From positions 45,862 through 66,206 of the forward strand of contig NWUY0300025413.1 of assembly GCA_004151065.3 (NCBI GenBank): DNA of 20,345 nt. The letters run 5' to 3'. The notes below the pieces were generated by a model. That model saw only the letters and a program-made list of their open reading frames with translations. It ran no database searches and had not been told where the DNA came from. Below, piece after piece: positions 1-7,861 of this stretch. A program made the position numbers and the translations under genes. Source of the stretch: Larix sibirica (taxonomy: Eukaryota; Streptophyta; Pinopsida; Pinales; Pinaceae). The number at the start of each line of letters is the position of its first letter. Position 1 is the stretch's first letter.

Positions 1-331
1 GGTCATTGATGTCAAAGAGGGCTTAGTATCCATGTTACAGTTTGAAGAAGTACATAAAACTATGTGCACAAGTTCCTAATCCCATCTAGTTGTGGTACTT
101 AAAATTTGATGTCAAAGAGGTGGTTGGACATGATAGTCCTTTTCCATTTTGAAGAAGTATATCAAAATATGTATGCAAGTCTCGGAAGTGCGCAAGACCC
201 ACCAAGAAATGGTACTCAAAGTGTGCAAGTACCACTATGCTAAGGAACTAGTGTGTGCAAGACCCACAAGTCATGATACCTCAGTTATGTAGATCAAGAC
301 AAATGGAAGATGCTTGAGTAAGCTTGACCGT
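1..331 (+). mobile_element. Presumed 3' internal (non-coding) tail of an LTR retrotransposon
   Basis: This stretch has no usable reading frame. It lies directly upstream of a polypurine tract followed by TGTTA, the order expected at the 3' end of an LTR retrotransposon, so I read it as the untranslated tail between pol and the 3' LTR. It contains imperfect internal repeats: 'gatgtcaaagagg' occurs at 8-20 and 108-120, each followed by a 'ttgaagaagta' block (about 42 and 149), and 'gcaagacccac' recurs near 192 and 257. No protease, integrase, reverse transcriptase or RNase H motif is visible, so the superfamily cannot be assigned. It continues beyond the left edge of the window. Confidence 0.4.
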
Positions 332-349
332 GAAGAAAGGAAGAAGGGA
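332..349 (+). promoter_or_regulatory. Polypurine tract of an LTR retrotransposon
   Basis: Eighteen consecutive purines, 'gaagaaaggaagaaggga', end immediately before TGTTATC. In LTR retrotransposons this is the RNase H-resistant primer for plus-strand DNA synthesis and abuts the 3' LTR. The run and its position are seen directly; the role is inferred from that placement. Confidence 0.5.
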
Positions 350-416
350 TGTTATCATCCAACTTGTGGACACATTGTTTGAACAAGTTGAGTATAAATA
401 AGAAGCCAAGTTGGAG
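350..416 (+). mobile_element. 5' portion of a 3' LTR, cut off by an N
   Basis: It begins TGTTA directly after the polypurine tract. It carries a 40-bp segment (361-400) ending in the TATA-like 'gtataaata', the kind of promoter element an LTR carries. The 40-bp segment recurs without mismatch at 440-479. An 8-bp inverted repeat, CAACTTGT/ACAAGTTG, lies at 360-367 and 383-390. The LTR is not complete: it runs into the N at 417 before any CA terminus is reached. Confidence 0.4.
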
Positions 417-417
417 N
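417..417. other. Single N, probable contig join
   Basis: An isolated undetermined base lies between two related LTR-start sequences (350 and 418 both begin TGTTA and share a perfect 40-bp segment). A break inside a high-copy repeat is a common place for contigs to be joined. It could also be one ambiguous base call. Confidence 0.6.
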
Positions 418-492
418 TGTTACCATTTAGAGAAGCCCCAACTTGTGGACACATTGTTTGAACAAGTTGAGTATAAATAATATTTCCAACAA
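418..492 (+). mobile_element. Second LTR-start fragment
   Basis: It starts TGTTACCAT, resembling TGTTATCAT at 350, then has an extra 'ttagagaagccc' before the 40-bp segment (440-479) that exactly matches 361-400. After the TATA-like 'gtataaata' the two sequences part abruptly ('agaagcc' in the first, 'atatttcc' here). It may be a related but different LTR copy spliced in at the N. No LTR end is seen before the next repeat family begins near 493. Confidence 0.35.
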
Positions 493-572
493 AGCACTTC
501 ATGTCTGCAGACACAACTTGTAGACCTTTTCTTCCTCTATTACAATGGATCCGCGCACACAGCCTGCAGATA
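493..572 (+). repeat. Diverged edge of the large duplication, copy 1
   Basis: This aligns with 8371-8452 at roughly 80% identity by eye, with a net 2-bp indel; both start 'agcacttcat' and share 'tacaatggat'. From 573 on, no differences from copy 2 were found. The jump from about 80% to apparently 100% identity at one point does not fit a simple duplication of a single tract. It suggests conversion, a chimera, or error-rich sequence at a contig end. Confidence 0.6.
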
Positions 573-840
573 TCCTTCTCTTCATGTGACTCTCTCTTTT
601 ACAACATACAATATTATCTTCGACATATGACCCAAAAAATCTTCAGATTCACCTTCTGGCCTATCTCTTCTACTAATTAACTAGGTACCAAAAAGACTAC
701 CAAAAATCCCAACCCATTACATATTTATAGGGTGCACACAACCTTCCCCGCTCCCACTACTCAACTACTCATCTCATTGATGCATGTGGACACAAAATTC
801 TTACTAACTTACCCAACTCTGCCCTTGACATATTCAAATG

Positions 841-1583
841 TCACTTGCCCTCGACTTCTGGCAGGTTTGTCGAAGTAGATTCCTCGTTCACAGGCCACTT
901 CCCTTTGACCCCGTTCACACCAAAACTGCTTCCAAAATGTTCCAAACCTTTTCCCAGCCCAACAACCACTTTTGAATTCCTTTCTCTAGATATACCTCAG
1001 CATAGATTCGTACATAGGAGAACATAGGTGACCTAGGTTCAAATTTATCAATATAACGGCCTATCAAGTTACCAATTGAAGCCAAAACTTCATCAGTACA
1101 ATAATGCAAAGGTAGACGAGGTAATTTCACCCATACTGGCACAATAGAAGGTATATATTTCTCAAGTTCAAATGATAAGTTACAATTGTTAAGATACATA
1201 CCTCTAGGTCCCATGAAGTAGGGTCCATTTCTGAAGATTAGATCACGATATGCTTTAAACTCAAACAAGAAGACGTAATATCCCTTTCCATAGAAATAAC
1301 ATTGCATCCTTCCGGTTAAGAGTGGATACTAGTTCTTATTTATCCAGATCTCCATGGCCCTTGGAGAATGCCAAAGACCAGTAAATAACCCCACCAATCC
1401 TCGTTCATACAGACTAATGTATTTTTTCTTAGCCAATGGGTAGGAGATCTTGATCTCAAGAGCATCCTTCATCTTCACGAATCAAGCATCAGGTTGAGAG
1501 GGACCTTTATCCTTCTACCTGGTAGCCAAATGATGGAATACTTCATCCAGACTCGGGTTCGAGTCTGGATCCAATGGATCCAT
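841..1583 (-). pseudogene. DUF4283 (gag/LINE ORF1-like) pseudogene, copy 1
   Basis: Read on the minus strand from a plausible ATG at 1583 (MDPLDPDSNPSLDEVF...). The longest open piece, 130 codons (1307 to 915), has the plant DUF4283 pattern: an aromatic 'FLFEF' strand, 'RNGPYFMGPRGMYL' matching the family's gpwf.gr.l.l motif, 'VPVWVKLPRLPLHY', then 'SIGNLIGRYID' and 'YAEVYLEKG'. DUF4283 is found in ORF1/gag-like proteins of plant LINE-type elements, often before a CCHC zinc knuckle; no knuckle, endonuclease or reverse transcriptase is present here. Homology continues upstream of that piece through three in-frame stops: TAG at 1515-1517, TGA at 1482-1484 and TAG at 1329-1331, the last two probably former Trp codons. 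Near 960 the coding-like text shifts frame and continues (NSKVVVGLGKGLEH..., then ...NEESTSTNLPEVEGK) to a stop at 841-843. It is clearly dead. The domain call is firm; the start and the link to a LINE are inference. Confidence 0.75.
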
Positions 1584-1754
1584 GAAAGCTTGAGCAGCGC
1601 CGTCTCAGGGAACACAGTCTTGATTAATCACAACAATAATTGCAGAGCGTTTTTTTCCAAATACCAAGGAAATTACCAACACAATAGTAATAAGTTAATA
1701 AGAATAGTATTTCTGAAAGAATGTCCATAATTTGAGTTATGACACAAATCCAAT

Positions 1755-1764
1755 CTTAAAAGTT
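1755..1764. repeat. Target-site duplication of the SINE (left), copy 1
   Basis: 'cttaaaagtt' adjoins the A-rich end of the SINE and is identical to 1877-1886. Confidence 0.65.
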
Positions 1765-1876
1765 TTAATTTTTTTTCTTCTTATAAGTCATACCCATGCA
1801 GTTTCGAACCAGTGACCTTACGCAAGGAGTGCCTTGACAATACACCCATTCACCGTCTATTCTACACCCCTTAGGC
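1765..1876 (-). mobile_element. tRNA-derived SINE, 112 bp, with 10-bp target-site duplication, copy 1
   Basis: On the minus strand the element starts 'gcctaaggggtgtagaata', contains 'ggtcactggttcgaaactgc', whose 'ggttcgaaact' is an excellent RNA polymerase III B box, and ends in an A-rich tail 'ataagaagaaaaaaaattaa'. It is flanked by perfect 10-bp direct repeats, 'cttaaaagtt' on the plus strand at 1755-1764 and 1877-1886, the expected target-site duplication of LINE-mediated retroposition. The A box is only weakly recognisable in the 'ggtgtagaatagacgg' segment. Such elements are transcribed by Pol III and mobilised in trans by LINE proteins. The layout resembles plant SINEs of the Au type, but I cannot assign the family. 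Confidence 0.7.
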
Positions 1877-1886
1877 CTTAAAAGTT
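1877..1886. repeat. Target-site duplication of the SINE (right), copy 1
   Basis: 'cttaaaagtt' adjoins the head of the SINE and is identical to 1755-1764. Confidence 0.65.
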
Positions 1887-1976
1887 GCAACTTATCATTA
1901 GTCTATTTATTAAATAATGAGATGAATGTAAATTCAAATGTGAATATAATGCAACCATTTAATCCAGTATTAAGTG

Positions 1977-2012
1977 AACTCAACAATATGTACATACATA
2001 GATTGTTGAGTT
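1977..2012. repeat. Inverted repeat, 11-bp arms, copy 1
   Basis: 'aactcaacaat' (1977-1987) and 'attgttgagtt' (2002-2012) are exact reverse complements around a 14-nt loop. There is no flanking duplication to make it a miniature transposon, and no T-run or gene to make it a terminator. Copy 2 is at 9857-9892. Confidence 0.5.
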
Positions 2013-3603
2013 GAAGATACGAGTGCTATTGAAACATATCCAATTAATAGACATTTATATTGTAACCTGGATTGAATCATTAAGATAATAATAACAAGGT
2101 TAATACTTGAACTAAAGACACATTGTGATGGTCTATTGACAATGCTTCTAAGCAGTTTGAAATTATGGAAAGTAAATATGGTAAATTGTAGGGCGTTTGA
2201 TGCTCCTTTATAGTTTTATGTTGTTGGGTTTGATTGTTGAATGACATTGGCATGGATTGCAAAAATGAATTTTTGAATGAGTGTGTAGGATCGATTTGGG
2301 TAATGATCCAATGGATAGGAAACTGTCTTTGTTGATCCTTGTGATTCTAATCAATTTAATGGTTGATTTGATGAATTTAATGGTTGGGTGTCATTTATTG
2401 CATTGGGTGGGTTTAGTTGATGAAACTACATGCAGGTGAAGTTCATCTCCATAAACCTTGGAAATGTGTAGGTGAGGATGTGTGATGGGATAAGCTGGAA
2501 TTGTTGGTTGTGTGAGTATGCTCCAAAGGTTATTCGATTGGTTTGAAGTGATAGACGATATGTACTTGTAGTCTGGGCATCGTAGGAAGTTTTAAGGTTT
2601 GAGTTGATCTTTTGGTCAGAAAACATTGAGATGTGGCAATGACATAATTGTTTGTAAGGTTTTTTTGTCATTCATGATAAGACTGTATTAAATTGACTAT
2701 ATATGAATTGTTGTGGGCCCAATTAGCATATGGACCATTTTTTAACATATTTTGAATAGTTTAGTAGTATTTAAATAATTATGTTTGCTTTACAATTACT
2801 AGAGTGATTGTTTGGCATTTGTAGGGTGCCTGATGTGACCGGTTCTATGACCATTATTGTTCCATTTAGCCTAAACACGCAACGATTTAAACTATTCCCA
2901 AAGGCTTTTTCGGACAATATTTTGACAGAATCCGGTAGTGAATTTTTAAAATTCCTTCAAATAGTATTTAAATTGCCAAAACATGGGTGCACTTGGGTTT
3001 TTTAGGACGGTGAATCCATCTACAAATTCAAAATTGCGATTTGAACCACACAAAATATGGATTCTTAAAAAGAAGATCACTGGATTCCAACCAGAAATTT
3101 GTCCAAAAGTCAAAATGTTTACATGTTTAGACTTCTTCCTATTGGTCCCTACTCGGGTATTGTATTGGCATCCATCCCTACAACAATGCAAGTATTTCTC
3201 AACTTGCTCCTTACCAAGAAAACACTACATTTTTTCTTGACCACGACAACATTATACAATTTGAACATTTTTTTGAAAAGATCCACATTACCACCACCTA
3301 TACACAAACACCAAGCAATTTTGTTAGTTGCAATGGTTTTCAGTTCTTATTTATTGTTATAATAAAAGTCGTCACTCCATCCTCGCTCAATACATAACCA
3401 ATTCTTAACACTTCCTGTGTCGTAGATCTATCTTCCCAAAGTCATAACTGGAATAAGGATCTCCTCTAGTGCAAGGAGTACCACCTTCCGACAGGCATCA
3501 GTAGTCGAGACGTTAATTCATAGAACATGTATACAAAGTAAGCTCTCCCATCTCCCACTTGTTTCACTCAGGAAAAAAACAATTAATACACTAATTTTCA
3601 TTT
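2013..3603. other. Unassigned intergenic sequence, copy 1
   Basis: No recognised gene or element. Reading frames of 60-87 codons occur on both strands and overlap one another; none has a family motif, and their codon use follows the AT-rich background. The stretch around 2820-3230 is less AT-rich and more varied in sequence than its surroundings and may be an old dispersed repeat, but I cannot name it. The same applies to 3421-3560 (see findings). Copy 2 is 9893-11483. Confidence 0.5.
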
Positions 3604-3691
3604 TCATGTAACTTGCCACAATTTTTTTAATAAATAATTTTTCTTTGTCATGTAACTTGCCACAAATTTTTTAATAAATAATTTTTCTTTG
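3604..3691. repeat. 44-bp tandem duplication, two units, copy 1
   Basis: Unit 1 (3604-3647) and unit 2 (3648-3691) both start 'tcatgtaacttgccaca' and end 'taatttttctttg'; they differ at one base in the T-rich centre. This is a recent local slippage-type duplication with no sign of function. Copy 2 is at 11484-11571. Confidence 0.85.
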
Positions 3692-4512
3692 TCTTACTAA
3701 TTAATAGAGTTTTAATTAAGTGATACAATTAAAGAATTTTAGATGTCAAAATTTAATATTACTTGAATGTTGTGAGAGAGTTTGTCTTTTGCATTTGGAG
3801 TTGTGTTGATGTTATTTTCTCTAGATTGAGTGGTTTATATTGACCAAACACCAAGGGCAATTCGTAAGCTTTCACTATTGATAATTGAAGTTAGATTATT
3901 GTGCTAAGGACCCAATCAACGATTAGATCACGGTCTCTCATAATCATTATAATTTTTTTTGTGTGTGTTGGCATCTCTTAAAGTTGGGGCAAATGAGTTT
4001 ATGGTGTTCAAGGTTTCGAAAGGCATAAAATAATTAGCAATGGTCTTTGAAGGTGCAGAAGGTAACGAGGAGACTGGAATTTTTTTTATTAGGGTGTAGT
4101 GTGGACTTGTGTGACATGAGAAGTTCAAAATTTAGTAATTCATTGAATTTTACTTTTTATGTAATCTGCAAGATATTCTTTTTGTTAAGATTTTGTAAAA
4201 TAAAAGTATTTTATTCTTGGTGAAGTCTATAAAATATAGGGAAATTAGTAGAAATGACAAATCAAATATTATTTAGATATATATTGCATAATGATCATGG
4301 GATAAAAAATACTAAAAAAGAGTCATTTGATTTGTCAAAGGAAAAGCCATTTGATTTGTCCATGGTATATTACATATGGGCATTGTGGATACATTTTAAC
4401 TTGGGAAATGAAAAAGATAAGGAAGAACAAAATCTACCATACCAGGGTGACGTGTATGAATGAAAGACAATTGTCTAACTCCATTATTAGTGGATATCTA
4501 AAGACAAATTTT
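3692..4512. other. Unassigned AT-rich sequence, copy 1
   Basis: No gene recognised. A 13-bp direct repeat, 'catttgatttgtc', occurs at 4324-4336 and 4348-4360. Short frames here (up to 82 codons) show no motif. Copy 2 is 11572-12392. Confidence 0.5.
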
Positions 4513-4533
4513 ATGTCCATTATTAATGGACAT
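4513..4533. repeat. 21-nt near-perfect palindrome, copy 1
   Basis: 'atgtccatta' + t + 'taatggacat': 10-bp perfect arms around one central base. It sits at the left edge of the 249-bp tandem duplication (4522 onward), and the second unit of that duplication keeps only the right half (4771, 'attaatggtcatgtaatg'). A role in generating the duplication is conceivable but unproven. Confidence 0.6.
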
Positions 4534-5006
4534 GTAATGAAAATATTTGAAAGTGCTTTAGTCAAGTCAGTATAAGAATTTTTTCTACTACAATCTACCA
4601 TATTTTCTCCGCCAATAAGAAAAATAAAATGCAAATCTCCTAGTGTACTTTATACATATTTTAGTTGACGTTGATGATGATAGAGATAAAAAAGTGAAAG
4701 GGTTAGGGTTAATATTCACAATTTCTATGAGAGAGTGTGAGTGAGCCAATAGGGATAGTTAGTAATGAAAATTAATGGTCATGTAATGAATTTTTTTTAA
4801 AGTTGTTTGGTTAAGTCAATGTAAGAATGTTTTCTACTACAGTCTACCATTTTCTCAATTAACAAGAAAAAGAAAATGTAAATCCTCTAGTGTACTTTAT
4901 ACCTGTTTAGTTGACATTCATGATGATAGAGATCAAAATAATGGAAGGGTTAGTGTTAATCTTCATAATTGTTATGAGAGAGTGTGAGTAAGTCAATAGG
5001 GATAGT
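4522..5006 (+). repeat. ~249-bp imperfect tandem duplication, two units, copy 1
   Basis: Unit 1 runs from 4522 to about 4761 and unit 2 from 4771 to 5006. Both contain, in the same order, 'catgtaatga', 'tttctactaca', 'tctagtgtactttata' or a close variant, 'gttgac', 'atgatgatagagat', 'gggttag', 'atgagagagtgtgag' and 'caatagggatagt'. Identity is roughly 80% with small indels, so it is much older than the 7.3-kb duplication that contains it. No open frame spans a unit. It could be two copies of a non-autonomous element, but no terminal repeats or target duplications are evident. Confidence 0.8.
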
Positions 5007-6886
5007 CATAATCCCCATCACACAATGCAAATAATCTACAAATCTTCCCTCATATCAAAACAAAATTTTGACATATAAGTGCCTCCTTCCATTTGTCAGT
5101 AGATCACTACACATATAGGTATCAATGCTAACATATGATTATGTTGATATAGAAAAAGATGCCCATGAATAATGATCTCACCCAAACTCTCATGCTACAC
5201 AGATATTAACTAGCCATCGTGTTGCTATATTATTCATATCTTCTCCCTAGATGGACAAACCCTCCTCGTCAATGCATGAATCACTGCTAAAAAAACACTC
5301 GTTGATTTTATTCAACAAATACCTATCATACAAACAAAATATGAAGATTATCCCAATGAAATTTCAAAGGGATCAGTAAATTCTAAACTTCCACATTTCA
5401 TATTATTCCAATCTCCAATCAAAACCCAATAAAATTAAAATTAAACATTTCATTATCTCCACTTTATAAACATTTTCAAGTAGTATAATTTGTTTTTACT
5501 TATCTTCTAAATATATATAGAATTTTATGAGATACCCAAATAGTAGAAAGTATTTTTTCTTAATAAATTCACTACTTATTTTTTACTTAAGTTACATAAT
5601 TTTATTTTTTTAATAATAAAGAATAACATATAATTATTGCAAATTTTTATTACAAACCATATATGATCCTCAATAACCTACCGTTTATGTTGCTACCAAT
5701 TTCACTACATGGATGTGCACGTTGAAACTCCCCTTTTTATGTGCATTTTGCAAGTGTTATATTTTTTTTAAATGTGGATTTAGGTATTAGAAATAATTGA
5801 AAATGTTACTATAAGGAACTTTTAAATGGTGTTGATTTCAATGTTTGCATTTGTGTAGAATTTTATTTTAGTTGAAGATTTTTTGAAAATTCTTTTGGAG
5901 TAGAAATAATTTTTTTTAAGTATTAAAAATATGATATTTAATTGTAAAATATATTAAAAGCAACAAAATATTTAAAGAATTTATGTGTTAAGGTTAAGAT
6001 ATTATTGGGAATTAAAAAAAGGAAAACTACCAAATCCAAAAGTTGGAATATGTTTCTGGTAGTAACTCCAATAAAAAAGTTGTTCTCTCTTAGCATAGTG
6101 CATCGACAAGGTCACAATGCCATCTTCCAAGGAAAGGGTGGCCAAAAGGCCATAATCATGCAAACTAAATCGTCTTTCGTATCCATATTTTCCAATAGAC
6201 AAACCTTAAGGGTGTGAAGCCACACTTTGAATCAACAAGATTTGATCTGAAAGGGGCATTGTACTTACCATTGATTGTGATAAAGTTTGATAGTTAGTTT
6301 TATTGAAGCCTTCACCAACATTGCTCCATTTAATTGTGGAAATATATTTGAAAGAAAAAGAGAAAAAAGGTACTCCAATTAGTTTTCAAAACGCCTAGTA
6401 ATAAGATGTGACATTTGTTAGCGTAGAAAGTGTTCAATCATCAAGTTCGAATATGGGACTCACTGTTCATAGTTGTCGTCATCTATTCTACTATAGTGTA
6501 AATAGTCAAATATTGAAAATTAGACCCTTGATATGAGTTTAGTAGGGTTATTGACCCAAACATGGTTATTGTAGTGTACATTTTATTTATGATTATATGG
6601 AATTTGAGAAGCTTCTATTAAATTGGGGTATCTACCAACTATTGAGAGGTGGGACATCAACATAGCTTTTAGGGTGTGTGGCCATTCAACTTGACTTGAT
6701 TCCCATGACAATTTTTGCTAATTAAAAACCCATTTCATTAACTTGGTTCGCCTATCCCTAATAATAAAATATTTATCCCTATTATTCACAAAAAAATCCT
6801 CCAAATCTATCTTTTTTTCTAAGGAAAATATCACAGGAAAACCCAAGGGATGTTTCCCCACATTTGTATATGGCATCCCTAGTAAA
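5007..6886. other. Unassigned AT-rich intergenic sequence, copy 1
   Basis: Very AT-rich, especially 5460-5990, with no recognised coding or RNA gene. At 6002-6217 overlapping 66- and 70-codon frames exist on opposite strands; neither has a family motif. A weak SINE-like box pair lies at 6419-6453 (see findings). Copy 2 is 12887-14766. Confidence 0.5.
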
Positions 6887-6908
6887 TGCATTGATGTAGA
6901 TCAATGCA
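6887..6908. repeat. 22-nt hairpin, 9-bp perfect arms, copy 1
   Basis: 'tgcattgat' + gtag + 'atcaatgca': a perfect stem with a tetraloop, about 130 bp before the tRNA-like tandem array. No gene is adjacent for it to regulate, and its function is unknown. Copy 2 is 14767-14788. Confidence 0.55.
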
Positions 6909-7017
6909 CTTCACTTGGGGGATTTGCGCACTTGCCAGTACAAAAATAGCCAAATGCCTAGCAACTTGCTGATAATTGGTTGAGCTAACCACTTGGGATA
7001 AAATATTTTGAACATAT

Positions 7018-7845
7018 TGTCCCACCCTTAAAGTGAGACTGAGCTCGCTAGTACCTTGTGAGTGCCAATCAACACACAAGGGACAAACATGTCACAAGTG
7101 GGGTTTGAACTAAGGTGGGGAGGATGACAACTTCTACTCTTAGCCACCCAATCTAGACCTAATTGACTAAATGTTTTGAAACATCTTGTCCCACCCTTAA
7201 GGACTTAAAAAACGGTGAGATTGTCGGTACCTTGTCACCCCAATAATCCAATGAGGGAAAACATGTCACAAGAAGGATTTCAAACTGGGTGGGGAGGATA
7301 ACAATTTCTCCTCTTATCCACCCAAGCTAAACCCAATTGACTCAAATGTTTAGAAGCATTTTGTCCCACCTCAAGGATTCAAGTAAGAATGAGATTGTTG
7401 CCACATAAACATTACTAGCCATAATTGTCCCATGATAGGAAAACATGTCACAAGCGAGATTTGAACCTAGGCATGGAGGATATCAACTTCTCCTCTTGAC
7501 CACTCAAGCAATGAAAGTTTGGAAATTGCATCCCACGCTCAAGCACTTAAATGAGAGTGAGATTGTTGGTACCTTGCCAACCCTAATTGACCCACAAGGG
7601 ACAAACATGTCACAAGCGGTATTTGAACTTGGGTAACAAAGATAACAACTCACCTAACCCACCTTTTTTAAACATAATATCTTGTCTCACTGTCAGGCTT
7701 GTAAGTGACAATGAGATCATTGGTATCTTGCCAACCATAATTAATGATTGGTTCATGCAAAGCAAACATGTCGCAAACAAAATTTAAATTCAAAAGATAA
7801 ACTAACAATTACCCCTCTCAACCATTCGAACTAGACCCAATTGAC
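7018..7845 (-). repeat. Five-unit degenerate tandem array with tRNA-like A/B boxes, copy 1
   Basis: Units begin at about 7018, 7187, 7362, 7528 and 7683 on a 'tgtcccac'-type block and share, in order, 'gagattgttggtacctt', 'acaaacatgtcacaag' (7087, 7261, 7443, 7605 and 7766 in variants), 'gtttgaac', 'ggaggataacaa' and 'cttctcctcttgaccac'. Periods are about 155-182 bp. Read on the minus strand, a unit gives an A-box-like 'gagtggtcaag' (7495-7505; compare 7313-7323 and 7139-7149) and, about 30-40 nt on, a B-box-like 'aggttcaaatc' (7458-7468; compare 7276-7286, 7101-7111 and 7619-7629). 'gagtggt(c/t)aag' is the D-arm motif typical of type II (Leu/Ser) tRNAs. I infer a tRNA-related, SINE-like unit that was tandemly amplified and then decayed; units 4 and 5 have largely lost the boxes. 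No unit folds into an intact tRNA by eye. Confidence 0.65.
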
Positions 7846-7860
7846 ACATCCTTCACCTAC
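7820..7860 (+). repeat. First 41 bp of a 48-bp minisatellite unit, cut by an N
   Basis: Identical to the start of the three-unit minisatellite in copy 2 (15700-15740). The sequence stops at the N (7861), seven bases short of completing the unit. The following sequence is unrelated, so the array is missing or collapsed here. Confidence 0.85.
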
Positions 7861-7861
7861 N
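7861..7861. other. Single N, probable contig join inside a minisatellite
   Basis: It marks the exact point where copy 1 stops matching copy 2. A short tandem array is a typical place for an assembler to stop, and the sequence to the right (7862 on) is unrelated to what follows the array in copy 2. The two sides were probably joined without bridging sequence. Confidence 0.65.

Larger units (their letters stand above)
573..7860 (+). repeat. 7,288-bp direct repeat, copy 1
   Basis: Every recognisable element and every reading frame here recurs at exactly +7,880 bp with an identical translation, and rows compared base by base (for example near 1020, 3550, 5050 and 6370) match without a difference, homopolymer runs included. 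The copy ends exactly at the N at 7861, 41 bases into a 48-bp minisatellite unit. Contents are annotated separately. The 5' part, 573-840, has no gene and no recognised motif. I did not align every base, so rare substitutions cannot be excluded. Confidence 0.9.

Noticed and set aside
1-36. Similarity of 'caaagagggcttagtatcc' to 'taaagagggcttagtaacc' near 19824
   Set aside because: About 17 of 19 bases match, with nothing alike on either side; probably chance or a very old shared fragment.
845-1027. 60-codon plus-strand frame
   Set aside because: Antisense shadow of the frameshifted tail of the DUF4283 pseudogene.
2808-3362. Cluster of overlapping 65-87-codon frames on both strands
   Set aside because: They overlap in different frames and none has family features; they are most easily explained by chance or by a non-coding old repeat.
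4699-4711. 'gggttagggttaa' as interstitial telomere sequence
   Set aside because: Only about one and a half degenerate units; plant telomeres are TTTAGGG arrays, and this is part of the 249-bp duplication.
6002-6217. Opposing 66- and 70-codon frames
   Set aside because: Mutual antisense frames with no motif in either; no start context or neighbour supports a gene.
7018-7845. CRISPR-like or genuine tRNA gene cluster
   Set aside because: Periodic, but the units diverge along their whole length with no repeat/spacer alternation. The tRNA boxes sit in sequence that does not form a full cloverleaf by eye.
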